Origin: Chryseobacterium sp. JJR-5R
GTDB taxonomy: Bacteria > Bacteroidota > Bacteroidia > Flavobacteriales > Weeksellaceae
Direction of reading: 5' to 3'
Length of the DNA stretch: 64,000 nt
NCBI RefSeq assembly: GCF_034047335.1
Contig: NZ_CP139137.1
Location: 4,148,179 to 4,212,178, forward strand
Shown here one piece after another: positions 1-8,191 of the stretch. Below the pieces are notes generated by a model. The model was not told the origin of the DNA. It searched no databases and worked only from the letters and a program-made list of their open reading frames with translations. Position 1 is the stretch's first letter; every line of letters starts with the position of its first letter. The translations under genes were made by a program, and so were the position numbers.

Positions 1-98
1 TCCCCTACCCGAAATAGCAAAAGCGCATCAGGGTATCTGGCCTTGATGGTATTGTACTGTGTCATTAACGGAGTTTCTTTCTTCACTGCCTTTGCCAT
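1..98 (-). CDS. mutS: DNA mismatch repair protein MutS, N-terminal fragment
   Basis: Only the first 32 codons lie in the window; the gene continues past the left edge. Reading leftward from the ATG at 98-96, the peptide starts MAKAVKKETPLMTQYNTIKA and continues through YPDALLLFRVG. This is the conserved opening of MutS domain I, where the ETPLMxQY and DxLLFFRxGDFYE motifs lead to the mismatch-contacting Phe-x-Glu. MutS recognises mismatched bases and recruits MutL. The fragment is too short to assess the ATPase. The facing bestrophin gene is transcribed away from it, so the two share the intergenic region at 99-369. I see no perfect TAnnTTTG box for mutS; the closest is TACTTTTA at about 134-127 on the minus strand. 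Confidence 0.85.
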   Translation of the reverse strand, partial: MAKAVKKETPLMTQYNTIKARYPDALLLFRVG

Positions 99-344
99 TA
101 AAATCGATCTTAAAATTAGGATGGTAAAAGTATGAAATAAAATAAAAGGATTAAAGTTTTTGAAAAGCATAACGGGAAACATTATTCTTTCAGGGTTCTC
201 CGGCTTGCTTTTCTTAATCAATATATATATGATGCCGATTGAAGTATTTTTATGCAATATCATCTTACAGATTAATCTCATAAAGAAATGAAAAGACCGC
301 GTAATTAATCGTTTCCGGCGAAGCGGTGATCAAAATGAAAATTT

Positions 345-352
345 TATCTTTG
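345..352 (+). promoter_or_regulatory. Promoter -7 box (TATCTTTG) of the bestrophin-like gene
   Basis: TATCTTTG fits the Flavobacteria -7 consensus TAnnTTTG exactly and lies 17 bp before the ATG at 370. No clear TTG -33 element is seen 17-21 bp upstream. Confidence 0.6.
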
Positions 353-369
353 CACCAGCAACCCTGCTT

Positions 370-1248
370 ATGAGAGTTTACAATACCAAACATTTTCTGA
401 AAATCCTTTTCAGCCTGCACAAAAGTGATACGATGAAGATCCTTTTTCCGACGATGATCCTGGTTGGATTATACTCCTGGGGGATTGAATACCTGGAAGT
501 GGAATACCTCCATCTTTCTTCAAAATCACCCATCAGTAATGTCAGCATGATCCATTCGCTGCTGGGTTTTGTACTGTCCCTGCTGCTGGTTTTCAGGACC
601 AATACGGCTTATGACCGATGGTGGGAAGGCAGGAAGCTCTGGGGCAAACTGGTCAATGATTCACGCAACTTTGCGATTAAAATCAAATCTATTCTTGAAA
701 ACGACAGGCAGGACCTGGAACAGATCGCCGGATACCTGAAATACTTTCCGCATTTTCTGGCACAGCATCTTTCCAAAGAATCCACAAGACTGGCATTGGA
801 TGAAGACTATTCTGAAATCGAAGACTACATAAAGCATCACGGGCCCAGCGAAATCATTATTCTTTTAACCCATAAATTGCATCAGCTCAAAAAGCAGGGG
901 AAAATTTCAGATATGGAAATGCTGTATCTGGATACGCAGCTTTCAGGGTTTCTTGATGTATGCGGAGGCTGTGAAAGGATCAAGAACACCCCGATTCCGT
1001 ATTCCTACTCTTCTTTCGTAAAGAAATTCATCATTCTTTATGTACTGGCTTTACCGGTGGCGTATGTCATCTCTATCGGTCTGTTCATGATTCCGCTGAC
1101 GGTTTTTGTGTATTATGTTTTAATGAGCCTTGAAATGATTGCCGAAGAAATTGAAGACCCGTTCAGCAATGATGAAAATGATATCCCCATGGAATCGATT
1201 GCCCAGAATATTGAAAAGAGCGTCCATCAGATCATGGGCCTATCCTAA
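370..1248 (+). CDS. Bestrophin-like inner-membrane channel protein (UPF0187/YneE family)
   Basis: The 292-aa protein has the family signature FRTNTAYDRWWEGRKLWG at about residues 76-93. It has hydrophobic segments near residues 22-40, 60-75, 215-235 and 240-255, as expected for the bestrophin fold, and an acidic C-terminal segment with EEIEDPFSND. Bacterial bestrophins form pentameric ion channels in the inner membrane; the ion carried here cannot be told from sequence. Length matches the family (about 290-300 aa). It is a single-gene unit with its own -7 box, followed at 1311 by an unrelated methyltransferase gene. Family assignment is firm; physiological role is not. Confidence 0.85.
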   Translation: MRVYNTKHFLKILFSLHKSDTMKILFPTMILVGLYSWGIEYLEVEYLHLSSKSPISNVSMIHSLLGFVLSLLLVFRTNTAYDRWWEGRKLWGKLVNDSRNFAIKIKSILENDRQDLEQIAGYLKYFPHFLAQHLSKESTRLALDEDYSEIEDYIKHHGPSEIIILLTHKLHQLKKQGKISDMEMLYLDTQLSGFLDVCGGCERIKNTPIPYSYSSFVKKFIILYVLALPVAYVISIGLFMIPLTVFVYYVLMSLEMIAEEIEDPFSNDENDIPMESIAQNIEKSVHQIMGLS

Positions 1249-1310
1249 TAAAAATCTTTATTCTGTTAAAGATCGTAAATATTATTCATAACCCCATTAA
1301 ATACAGACAA

Positions 1311-1841
1311 TTGGTACATAAACTAAAACTGGAAGAACTTAACCGGATCGACGTTGAAACTTTTAAAACCGTTAAAAAGATTCCCTTGGTCGTGGTGCTG
1401 GACAACATCAGGAGCATGCATAATGTGGGCGCAACATTCAGGACAGCGGACGCCTTCCTGGTTCAGGAAATTATCCTCTGCGGCATTACGCCTCAGCCGC
1501 CCCACCGTGAAATTCACAAAGCCGCGCTGGGTGCTACGGAAAGTGTGGACTGGAGCCATGAGCCGGATATCAATACGGCTATCCATCATCTGAAATCGCA
1601 GGGTTTTGAAGTGGTGGGTATCGAGCAGACCACCAACAGCAGGATGATCACGGATTTTTCTGTTGATCCTTCCAAAAAATATGCGGTGGTTCTGGGAAAT
1701 GAAGTGGAAGGGATCAGTGATGAAGCATTGAATCATATCGATTCTTTTATTGAGATCCCGCAACTGGGAACCAAGCATTCTTTAAATGTAAGCGTTTGCG
1801 GAGGAATTGTGATGTGGGAATTTGCCAAAATATGGCAATAA
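1311..1841 (+). CDS. TrmH/SpoU-family RNA 2'-O-methyltransferase
   Basis: The 176-aa protein carries the SpoU motifs: LDNIRSMHNVGATFRTAD (motif 1, with the Asn and Arg of the active site), VVLGNEVEGISDEAL (motif 2) and IPQLGTKHSLNVSVCGGIVMW (motif 3). These form the deep trefoil-knot SAM site. It is close to the catalytic domain alone, with no N-terminal substrate-binding domain, so tRNA versus rRNA specificity cannot be assigned. The start is a TTG codon at 1311; in-frame upstream codons back to 1281 offer no ATG, and a start at the next internal ATG would delete motif 1. A hairpin with 8-bp arms at 1844-1851 and 1868-1875 follows the stop but lacks a T tract on this strand. Confidence 0.85.
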   Translation: MVHKLKLEELNRIDVETFKTVKKIPLVVVLDNIRSMHNVGATFRTADAFLVQEIILCGITPQPPHREIHKAALGATESVDWSHEPDINTAIHHLKSQGFEVVGIEQTTNSRMITDFSVDPSKKYAVVLGNEVEGISDEALNHIDSFIEIPQLGTKHSLNVSVCGGIVMWEFAKIWQ

Positions 1842-2026
1842 AAAAACTGCAAATGCCTAACAGACAGTGCAGTTTGAAATAAATCTAATAAAAAGTAAAA
1901 ATGAAAGGCGACAAAGATACCTATTTTTTCGTCACGGGCAAATTTTAAAATCATTTTTTTATTTTTTAATAAAAAAAAATTAGCGTTTCAGAAAAAGTTT
2001 CATTTAATTTTTTATAAATTAGCATA

Positions 2027-2677
2027 ATGTTTATCAAAGACTATATCTCAAAAGATTTTCCGTGTTTTAATCTGACTGACTCTATAGAATCAGCAAGGGA
2101 CATGATAGACGCATTTGGATATTCTCATATTTTCATTAAAAAATCCAATCATTTTTACGGTGCGATTGCCGAAGATTTTCTCTATGAAGAAGAAGGCACG
2201 CTGAAGGATCTTGAACACCAGATTGAACGCTTCGCGATCCTTGATGACAATAATATCATGGACAGCATCCGGTTGTTTCATACATTCAATGCCAATGTGG
2301 TCCCGGTGATCAACAAGAATGAAAAATACCTCGGGTACATCAGCTGTGAAGATATTTTCCAGGATCTTTCAAAATATCCGCTGTTTTCAGAATCAGGGGC
2401 TATTCTCACCGTGGAAACGCCTGCGAGGAAATATTCAATGACGGAAATTGCCAACATCGTTGAAAGCAATAACTCTAAATTTTACGGGGCTTTTATCAGT
2501 TTTATGTCAGATGAGGCAATTCATGTGACCATTAAGATCAGCAATGAAAACCTGAGCTCCATTGATGAAACATTTGACCGTTACGATTACAGGATTGTAC
2601 AGAAATATTATTCTGATGACAAATCTGATCTGTTTCAGGACAGGTTCGGGTTTTTCCAGAAATTCATAGAAATATAA
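2027..2677 (+). CDS. CBS-domain protein encoded upstream of nadK
   Basis: This is a 216-aa soluble protein. Residues about 1-120 look like a pair of CBS motifs (for example SHIFIKKSNHFYGAIAEDFL and ANVVPVINKNEKYLGYISCE), followed by a C-terminal alpha/beta segment that could be ACT-like (residues about 140-195). CBS pairs usually bind adenine nucleotides and regulate an attached or partner protein. The gene ends 5 bp before nadK and is almost certainly co-transcribed, so an adenylate-sensing role related to NAD(P) metabolism is possible but inferred only from position. Upstream 1842-2026 is strongly A/T-rich and has no exact TAnnTTTG box. Confidence 0.75.
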   Translation: MFIKDYISKDFPCFNLTDSIESARDMIDAFGYSHIFIKKSNHFYGAIAEDFLYEEEGTLKDLEHQIERFAILDDNNIMDSIRLFHTFNANVVPVINKNEKYLGYISCEDIFQDLSKYPLFSESGAILTVETPARKYSMTEIANIVESNNSKFYGAFISFMSDEAIHVTIKISNENLSSIDETFDRYDYRIVQKYYSDDKSDLFQDRFGFFQKFIEI

Positions 2678-2682
2678 TACCA

Positions 2683-3549
2683 ATGAAGGCAGCTATATAT
2701 TCCCAGAAAAAAGATCTTGATACTTTTTTATATTTAAGCAAGTTTATTTCCGAGCTTGAAAACAGAGGGATAAAGTCTGTTTTATATGATGAAATGGCTG
2801 AAGCGCTTCAGTTTTCAAAAATTTTTGAAACCTTTAACTGCAAACAGGACCTTCTGGATAAAGAAGTAAACCTGTTCTTTACCTTCGGCGGGGACGGCAC
2901 CATTGTCAATTCCCTGACCTTTATAGAGGATCTTGAAATCCCTATCGTAGGGGTAAATACCGGCAGATTAGGTTTCCTGGCCAGTTTTACCAAAGAAGAA
3001 GCCTTCAATGAACTGGACTCCATTTTAAAAGGCGACGTAAAAACAAGCCGGCGCTCCGTGATCCAGGTGGTTTCGCCCGAACTGGAAGGTTTTTTCCCGT
3101 ATGCACTGAATGACGTTACCTTATCCAGAAAAGAAACCACTTCGATGGTAACGGTAGATTCTTACATTAATAATGAGTTCCTGAATGTATTCTGGGGAGA
3201 CGGGGTCATCGTCTCCACGCCTACAGGTTCTACCGCTTATTCACTGAGCTGTGGCGGGCCCATTATTTCCCCGAACAACGAAAATTTTGTCATTACCCCT
3301 ATTGCCCCTCACAACCTTAACGTAAGGCCGCTGGTGGTCAATGACCGGGTTGAAATTAAATTTAAAGTGGAGAGCCGAGTATCACAATACTCCCTTTCCC
3401 TGGACTCCAGACTGATCCACATAGAAACAGATAAGGAAATTATCATCAGAAAAGCAAATTTCCAGATCCTTCTCGTGCAGCCCAATAACCTGAGCTTCTA
3501 TGAAACCATCCGCCAAAAGCTGCTTTGGGGGCGGGACAAAAGAAATTAG
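2683..3549 (+). CDS. nadK: NAD kinase
   Basis: The enzyme phosphorylates NAD+ to NADP+. The 288-aa protein has the GGDGT motif at residues 69-73, the GVNTGRLGFLA motif that follows it, and the C-terminal family block with GDGVIVSTPTGSTAYSLSCGG. Length is typical. It follows the CBS gene by 5 bp and precedes fbaA by 70 bp. The final residues (KLLWGRDKRN) match the usual flavobacterial end. Function is secure. Confidence 0.95.
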   Translation: MKAAIYSQKKDLDTFLYLSKFISELENRGIKSVLYDEMAEALQFSKIFETFNCKQDLLDKEVNLFFTFGGDGTIVNSLTFIEDLEIPIVGVNTGRLGFLASFTKEEAFNELDSILKGDVKTSRRSVIQVVSPELEGFFPYALNDVTLSRKETTSMVTVDSYINNEFLNVFWGDGVIVSTPTGSTAYSLSCGGPIISPNNENFVITPIAPHNLNVRPLVVNDRVEIKFKVESRVSQYSLSLDSRLIHIETDKEIIIRKANFQILLVQPNNLSFYETIRQKLLWGRDKRN

Positions 3550-3618
3550 CAATTAAGCAAAAATGATTACCTTTACAGGAATTTTACAATCCGAATAATT
3601 TATATTAAAAAGTAAAAC

Positions 3619-4689
3619 ATGAGCAGAATTTTCCCGGCAGGAGTTGCCACAGGTCAATTAGTTACCGATATTTTTCAGCATGCTAAAGAAAACAAATTTG
3701 CATTACCCGCAGTGAACGTCATTGGTTCCAGCAATGTAAATGCAGTAATGGAAACTGCAGCAAAGCTGAACTCGCCTGTTATTATCCAGTTCTCTAACGG
3801 AGGTGCTGCCTACAATGCAGGAAAAGGGTTAAGCAATGATGGACAGAAAGCGGCCATTCTGGGAGGTGTAGCCGGAGCGAAACACATCCATACCCTGGCA
3901 GAAGCTTACGGAGCTACCGTAATTCTTCATACGGACCACTGTGCCAAGAAATTATTGCCTTGGATCGACGGCTTAATGGATGCCAGCGAAGAATTCTTCA
4001 GACAGACCGGAAAATCACTGTACTCTTCCCATATGCTTGACCTTTCTGAGGAATCCCTTGAAGAAAACCTTGAAACATCTGCAAGATATTTCGAAAGAAT
4101 GGCTAAAATGCAGATGACCCTTGAGGTGGAAATCGGTGTTACAGGAGGTGAAGAAGATGGTGTTGACAATTCTGATGTTGACAATTCAAAACTGTATACG
4201 CAACCTGAAGATGTAGCTTATACGTATGAAAAGCTGAAAGCTATCTCTGAAAACTTTACCATTGCAGCCGCTTTCGGTAATGTACACGGCGTATATAAGC
4301 CAGGAAACGTAGTCCTGACCCCGAAAATCCTTGACAATTCCCAGAAATATGTTCAGGAGAAATTCGGGACTGCTGAAAAGCCGGTGAATTTCGTATTCCA
4401 CGGAGGTTCCGGGTCCACACTGGAAGAAATCAGGGAAGCGATTGACTACGGAGTTATCAAAATGAATATCGATACCGATCTGCAGTTTGCTTATACGGAA
4501 GGCGTAAGAGATTACATGGTTGACAATATTGATTATCTGAGAGCCCAGATCGGAAATCCGGACGGAGAAGAAAAACCGAACAAAAAATTCTATGACCCGA
4601 GGGTATGGGTAAGAAAAGGTGAGGAAACATTCTCTAAAAGGCTGGTTCGCGCATTTGAAGATTTAAATAACATAAATACTTTAAAATAA
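3619..4689 (+). CDS. fbaA: Class II fructose-bisphosphate aldolase
   Basis: This zinc-dependent glycolytic enzyme interconverts fructose 1,6-bisphosphate with DHAP and glyceraldehyde 3-phosphate. At 356 aa it matches the long class IIA (E. coli FbaA) form. Visible elements are the catalytic and zinc site HTDHCAKK with the following LDLSEESLEENL, the zinc-ligand region GNVHGVYKPGNV, and the phosphate loop VFHGGSGSTLEEI followed by NIDTDLQ. The ATG at 3619 gives the usual N-terminus. It probably continues the nadK unit; a long inverted repeat separates it from accD. Confidence 0.95.
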   Translation: MSRIFPAGVATGQLVTDIFQHAKENKFALPAVNVIGSSNVNAVMETAAKLNSPVIIQFSNGGAAYNAGKGLSNDGQKAAILGGVAGAKHIHTLAEAYGATVILHTDHCAKKLLPWIDGLMDASEEFFRQTGKSLYSSHMLDLSEESLEENLETSARYFERMAKMQMTLEVEIGVTGGEEDGVDNSDVDNSKLYTQPEDVAYTYEKLKAISENFTIAAAFGNVHGVYKPGNVVLTPKILDNSQKYVQEKFGTAEKPVNFVFHGGSGSTLEEIREAIDYGVIKMNIDTDLQFAYTEGVRDYMVDNIDYLRAQIGNPDGEEKPNKKFYDPRVWVRKGEETFSKRLVRAFEDLNNINTLK

Positions 4690-4696
4690 TTTTGTA

Positions 4697-4758
4697 AAAA
4701 GTACAATGTATAGCGTAAAATGTAATTAACTGCATTCTACTTTAAACATTGTACTTTT
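4697..4758. repeat. Long imperfect hairpin between fbaA and accD
   Basis: Perfect 13-bp arms AAAAGTACAATGT (4697-4709) and ACATTGTACTTTT (4746-4758) enclose 36 bp. An inner imperfect stem pairs GTAAAATGTA (4715-4724) with TGCATTCTAC (4731-4740). The right arm ends in TTTT only 26 bp before the accD ATG. It could be a terminator or attenuator, or an intergenic palindromic repeat; there is no TAnnTTTG box between it and accD. Confidence 0.6.
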
Positions 4759-4784
4759 CTTCATTATACACTAATACAGACACT

Positions 4785-5639
4785 ATGGCATTCGAGTGGT
4801 TTAAAAGAAAAGCACAAAATATCACGACATCTACTGATGAGAAAAAAGACGTTCCCAAAGGTCTTTGGCATCAGACTCCTTCCGGAAAAATTGTTGAGCA
4901 TGACGAATTGAAGAGAAACAACTATGTTTCTCCTGAAGACGGCTTTCATGTAAGAATAGGAAGTGCCGAATTTTTTGATATCCTTTTTGACGAAGGGAAG
5001 TTCACTGAGCTGGATGCCAATGTTGAAAGTATCGACATCCTGAACTTTAAGGATACGAAACCTTATGCAGACCGGCTGAAAGAGGTAAGAGCCAAGACCA
5101 AACTTACCGATTCCATCAGAAATGCGGTAGGAACCGTAAAAGGGACCGAAATGGTGGTTTCCTGTATGGATTTCGCCTTTATCGGAGGTTCTTTGGGTTC
5201 TGTCATGGGAGAAAAAATAAGAAGAGCTGTTGACTACTGCATAGAAAAGAAGCTTCCTTATATGATTATCTGTCAGTCGGGAGGGGCAAGAATGCAGGAA
5301 GCTACTTATTCCCTGATGCAGCTGGCTAAGGTTCAGGCAAAGCTGGCACAGCTTTCAGAAGCAGGCCTTTTATATATTGCTTATCTGTGCGACCCGACGT
5401 TCGGAGGAATTACGGCTTCTTTTGCCATGACAGCCGATATCATTATGGCTGAGCCTAAGGCGCTGATCGGTTTTGCAGGACCTAGGGTAATCCGCGAAAC
5501 CATCGGAAGAGACCTTCCCGAAGGGTTCCAGACTTCTGAATTCCTTCAGGAAAAAGGATTTGTGGATTTCATTGTAAAAAGAACCGAAATAAAGGATATT
5601 GTTGCTAAAACAATCAATCTACTGACGGTAAAAGCCTAA
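4785..5639 (+). CDS. accD: Acetyl-CoA carboxylase carboxyltransferase subunit beta (no zinc-ribbon cysteines)
   Basis: AccD with AccA transfers the carboxyl group from biotin to acetyl-CoA to give malonyl-CoA. The 284-aa protein has the crotonase-like core: GTEMVVSCMDFAFIGGSLGS, CQSGGARMQEATYSLMQLAK, YLCDPTFGGITASFAM and FAGPRVIRETIGRDLPEGFQ. The start is the ATG at 4785 (MAFEWFKRK); a possible in-frame TTG at 4749 lies in the right arm of the upstream hairpin. The N-terminal region (GLWHQTPSGKIVEHDELKRN), which aligns with the Cys4 zinc ribbon of E. coli AccD, contains no cysteine at all; the protein's four cysteines are all in the core. A strong terminator follows. Confidence 0.93.
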   Translation: MAFEWFKRKAQNITTSTDEKKDVPKGLWHQTPSGKIVEHDELKRNNYVSPEDGFHVRIGSAEFFDILFDEGKFTELDANVESIDILNFKDTKPYADRLKEVRAKTKLTDSIRNAVGTVKGTEMVVSCMDFAFIGGSLGSVMGEKIRRAVDYCIEKKLPYMIICQSGGARMQEATYSLMQLAKVQAKLAQLSEAGLLYIAYLCDPTFGGITASFAMTADIIMAEPKALIGFAGPRVIRETIGRDLPEGFQTSEFLQEKGFVDFIVKRTEIKDIVAKTINLLTVKA

Positions 5640-5657
5640 AATAGTATAACAAGATAT

Positions 5658-5688
5658 TCTCTCCCTGATTAATTAGGGAGAGATTTTT
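5658..5688 (+). terminator. Rho-independent terminator of accD
   Basis: A perfect 9-bp stem TCTCTCCCT (5658-5666) / AGGGAGAGA (5675-5683) with an 8-nt loop is followed by TTTTT. Confidence 0.85.
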
Positions 5689-5692
5689 ATTG

Positions 5693-6205
5693 ATGAGGAC
5701 TTTCAGAATATTTTTCAACACCATCCGGAGTATGAGCTTAAAAAAGATCATGCGCCTTCTGTCGCTTGTTCTCCCCCATCCTGTTTTTGCTGTACTGAGT
5801 TTTTACGCTACGCTTAAAGCGTACAGCATTGCTCAGAGAAAATTTCCGGATACGGCCTCTACCAACGGCATCGGAAATTCATTCAGGCATGCACTCTGGT
5901 GCTGTTTTATCCTGATGTACTGCTGCAAGGTCTCTTCTCCTGAAAAAGCCCTGGATTTCTGCAAAAGAATTACGGATCTTCACGAAGAACTTTTCCCCAA
6001 CAAGCTGTTGGAAACCAAAATGGATCTTCACAACAACAAGATAGGAATGGATTATTTTATGGAAATGCTTGAAGGCGTCCACCGCCAGTTTTTTGAAAAG
6101 AGCTTTTTCATCAACGGACTGGAGAAAAAAATGAAAGATGCCAAAATACTGAAGGATACAGATGACGATTTTGAAGGTTTCCTGGTGTATCTGGACGAGA
6201 AATAG
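5693..6205 (+). CDS. DUF6973-like protein
   Basis: This 170-aa protein has an N-terminal hydrophobic stretch (about residues 20-38, LLSLVLPHPVFAVLSFYAT) followed by a region with GIGNSFRHALWCC, KRITDLHEELF and MDLHNNKIGMDYF. The pattern of FRHALW, a DxHE motif and DLHNNxxG is what I recall for DUF6973 proteins, whose conserved His/Asp/Glu residues suggest a metal-dependent or phospholipase-like site. That recollection is not verified. The ATG at 5693 is preferred to the adjacent TTG at 5690. The start is only 5 bp beyond the accD terminator, and I see no own TAnnTTTG box. Function unknown. Confidence 0.7.
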   Translation: MRTFRIFFNTIRSMSLKKIMRLLSLVLPHPVFAVLSFYATLKAYSIAQRKFPDTASTNGIGNSFRHALWCCFILMYCCKVSSPEKALDFCKRITDLHEELFPNKLLETKMDLHNNKIGMDYFMEMLEGVHRQFFEKSFFINGLEKKMKDAKILKDTDDDFEGFLVYLDEK

Positions 6206-6778
6206 AGCTGTTTGAAATTCCTGCCGTACATTATCCGTGCCTTTAACACAAAATAGCTAAATATCTGGAATTAAAATAATTACCATTACCTTACACATGT
6301 AAGTAACAACAGCTTCAGTAGCATTTCTTTCTATCTAAGCTTAAATATTCAACCGATCATGCTTTTATCATCCGGTTATCCATCTGCTTACTGGATTTAA
6401 CCCTCCGCTTCAAATCAGGAATAACATTTCTAATTTTAAAATTTTTATCTTCCGGAATAACAGTGAAAATGTATAAGAATTCTGACGGGACTGATCCGAA
6501 ACAATAAACTTCTCTCTTCTATAAGAAAAAGCCTGAGGATTCACTCCCTGCCACATCCCTAGCCCGGATAGAAACGGTTACCCCACAGCAGGCCGGGAAC
6601 TGCTGCTGCGCGAGGAGTAAAAGTGGATAGCCGGAACAAGCTCCCGATAAAAGACGTTTCCTGTACAGCCGGATACTGAACATTTCCGGGTTATCCAGCA
6701 TTTACAAATGTTCAAATGTACCTGCCTGCTTTGTAATCTGAAGTTTTTTTGATAAGTTTAACCCATCTAATTTAATCT
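6206..6778. other. 573-bp intergenic region holding one structured element
   Basis: No convincing protein gene is present. The one recognisable feature is the Flavo-1-like element at 6561-6646. The rest is AT-rich filler with no TAnnTTTG box close to the gene at 6779; TAAGTTTA at about 6753 is one base off. Confidence 0.6.
6561..6646 (+). ncRNA. Flavo-1-like structured RNA element, copy A
   Basis: About 86 bp match the reverse complement of 12211-12297 closely: AGCCCGGATAGAAACGG, TTACCCCACAGCAG, GCGAGGAGTAA, AGTGGATAGC and GCTCC are shared, while the centre differs. The ends pair as AGC with GCU and CCGG with CCGG across a 5-nt bulge. The second copy pairs CCCG with CGGG at the same place, a compensatory change. 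The middle can form CAGCAG/CTGCTG. The conserved ends and variable middle stem resemble what I recall of the Rfam Flavo-1 motif in Flavobacteria; identity to that family is unverified. No promoter is obvious upstream, so it may be an autonomous RNA or a dispersed intergenic repeat. Confidence 0.6.
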
Positions 6779-8182
6779 ATGGTCCTCAGCAGAATCTGGT
6801 CGGCATTCATCATTATTGCCATTGCCATTGCCGGTATAAAATACATTTCATCAAGCCATTACCAAACCATTTTTAATGATATGGTGGTAGGAAAAGGCGG
6901 CGATACCGTGCAGATCTCCACACAGAAAATAAGCACTTTGTCTCCTGTGGTGCGGGACAGCCTGATGAAAAAGCCTGACTTTGCAGAAAGCCGCATCCAT
7001 TATAAAACGGATTCCCTGAAACAGGAAGTGAAGGTGTACCGGGTGCAGGAAGCAGATGGCGTTATCGGGACTTCTGAAACGGCAGTAAAGATCTGCATCG
7101 GCCTTATTGGTATCATGACGCTGTTCATGGGATTCATGAGTATTGCTGAAAAAGCAGGCGGCATCAATCTTTTAAGCAGGCTGATCCAGCCTTTTTTCTC
7201 CAGGCTGTTTCCGGACATCCCCAAAAACCACCCTGCTTTCGGACATATGCTGATGAATTTCAGTGCCAATCTTCTGGGACTGGATAATGCGGCCACGCCA
7301 TTCGGACTGAAAGCGATGGAAAGCCTGCAGTCTTTGAACCCCGATAAAGATACCGCGAGCAATTCCCAGATCATGTTCCTCTGCCTTCATGCCGGAGGAA
7401 TGACTTTGATTCCCGTTTCGATTATCGCCATCCGGGCTTCCATGGGTTCAAAAACTCCGACCGATATTTTTCTTCCCTGCATGATTGCAACATTTGCCGC
7501 AACTTTAGCCGCTATGGTCATCGTTTCACTATACCAGAAGATCAACTTATTAAAACCGGTTGTTATTGCCTATGTGGGCGGGATTTCCGCAATGATTGCG
7601 CTGCTGGTTCTGTATCTGGTACAATTAAATAAAGATGAACTGGATATTTTCAGCAAAGTACTGAGCAACGGACTGATCCTCTTTATTTTCCTGGCGATTG
7701 TCCTGGGTGCGGTTTATAAGAAAATCAATGTTTTTGATGCATTTATCGAAGGGGCAAAAGAGGGCTTCTGGACTTGTGTGAAAATTATCCCTTACCTGGT
7801 CGGGATGCTGATTGCCATTTCCCTGTTAAGGACTTCCGGGGTTTTTGATGTAGTTATCGACGGCATGAAATGGGTTGCTTACAGGGCAGATCTGGATGCA
7901 AGGTTCGTGGACGGGCTTCCAACTGCTTTAATCAAACCATTATCAGGTTCCGGAGCACGGGGCATGATGGTGGATACCATGTCAACCTTCGGAGCCGACA
8001 GTTTCCAGGGCAAACTGGCAGCGGTTCTCCAGGGGAGCTCAGATACAACTTTTTATGTGATCGCCGTCTATTTTGGAGCTGTAGCCGTGAAAAACACAAG
8101 ATATACAGTGGTGGCCATGCTTCTGGCAGATCTGGTAGGTGTTATTACGGCAATTGCTTTGGCTTATCTTTTCTTCGCTTAA
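6779..8182 (+). CDS. Fused SpmA-SpmB nucleoside-recognition (Gate) membrane protein
   Basis: This 467-aa polytopic protein joins two Gate domains that are separate proteins (spore maturation SpmA and SpmB) in Firmicutes. The first half has GFMSIAEKAGG, LGLDNAATPFGLKAME and LCLHAGGMTLIPVS; the second half has FDAFIEGAKEGFW, LRTSGVFDVVIDG, KPLSGSGARGMM and GSSDTTFYVIAVYFG. A loop or periplasmic segment of about 70 residues follows the first membrane helix (residues about 25-95). Gate-domain proteins are thought to move small molecules, but the substrate here is unknown and this organism type does not sporulate. The ATP-grasp gene starts 9 bp downstream, so they are likely co-transcribed. Confidence 0.85.
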   Translation: MVLSRIWSAFIIIAIAIAGIKYISSSHYQTIFNDMVVGKGGDTVQISTQKISTLSPVVRDSLMKKPDFAESRIHYKTDSLKQEVKVYRVQEADGVIGTSETAVKICIGLIGIMTLFMGFMSIAEKAGGINLLSRLIQPFFSRLFPDIPKNHPAFGHMLMNFSANLLGLDNAATPFGLKAMESLQSLNPDKDTASNSQIMFLCLHAGGMTLIPVSIIAIRASMGSKTPTDIFLPCMIATFAATLAAMVIVSLYQKINLLKPVVIAYVGGISAMIALLVLYLVQLNKDELDIFSKVLSNGLILFIFLAIVLGAVYKKINVFDAFIEGAKEGFWTCVKIIPYLVGMLIAISLLRTSGVFDVVIDGMKWVAYRADLDARFVDGLPTALIKPLSGSGARGMMVDTMSTFGADSFQGKLAAVLQGSSDTTFYVIAVYFGAVAVKNTRYTVVAMLLADLVGVITAIALAYLFFA

Positions 8183-8191
8183 CCTGAATTT

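Noticed and set aside
1844..1875. Hairpin after the TrmH-like gene
   Set aside because: The stem is good but the T tract is on the minus strand, where no gene is present to terminate.
6519..6701. Possible 60-aa protein on the minus strand
   Set aside because: It lies across the Flavo-1-like element, whose conservation follows RNA pairing rather than codons, and the predicted peptide is low-complexity with no start signal.
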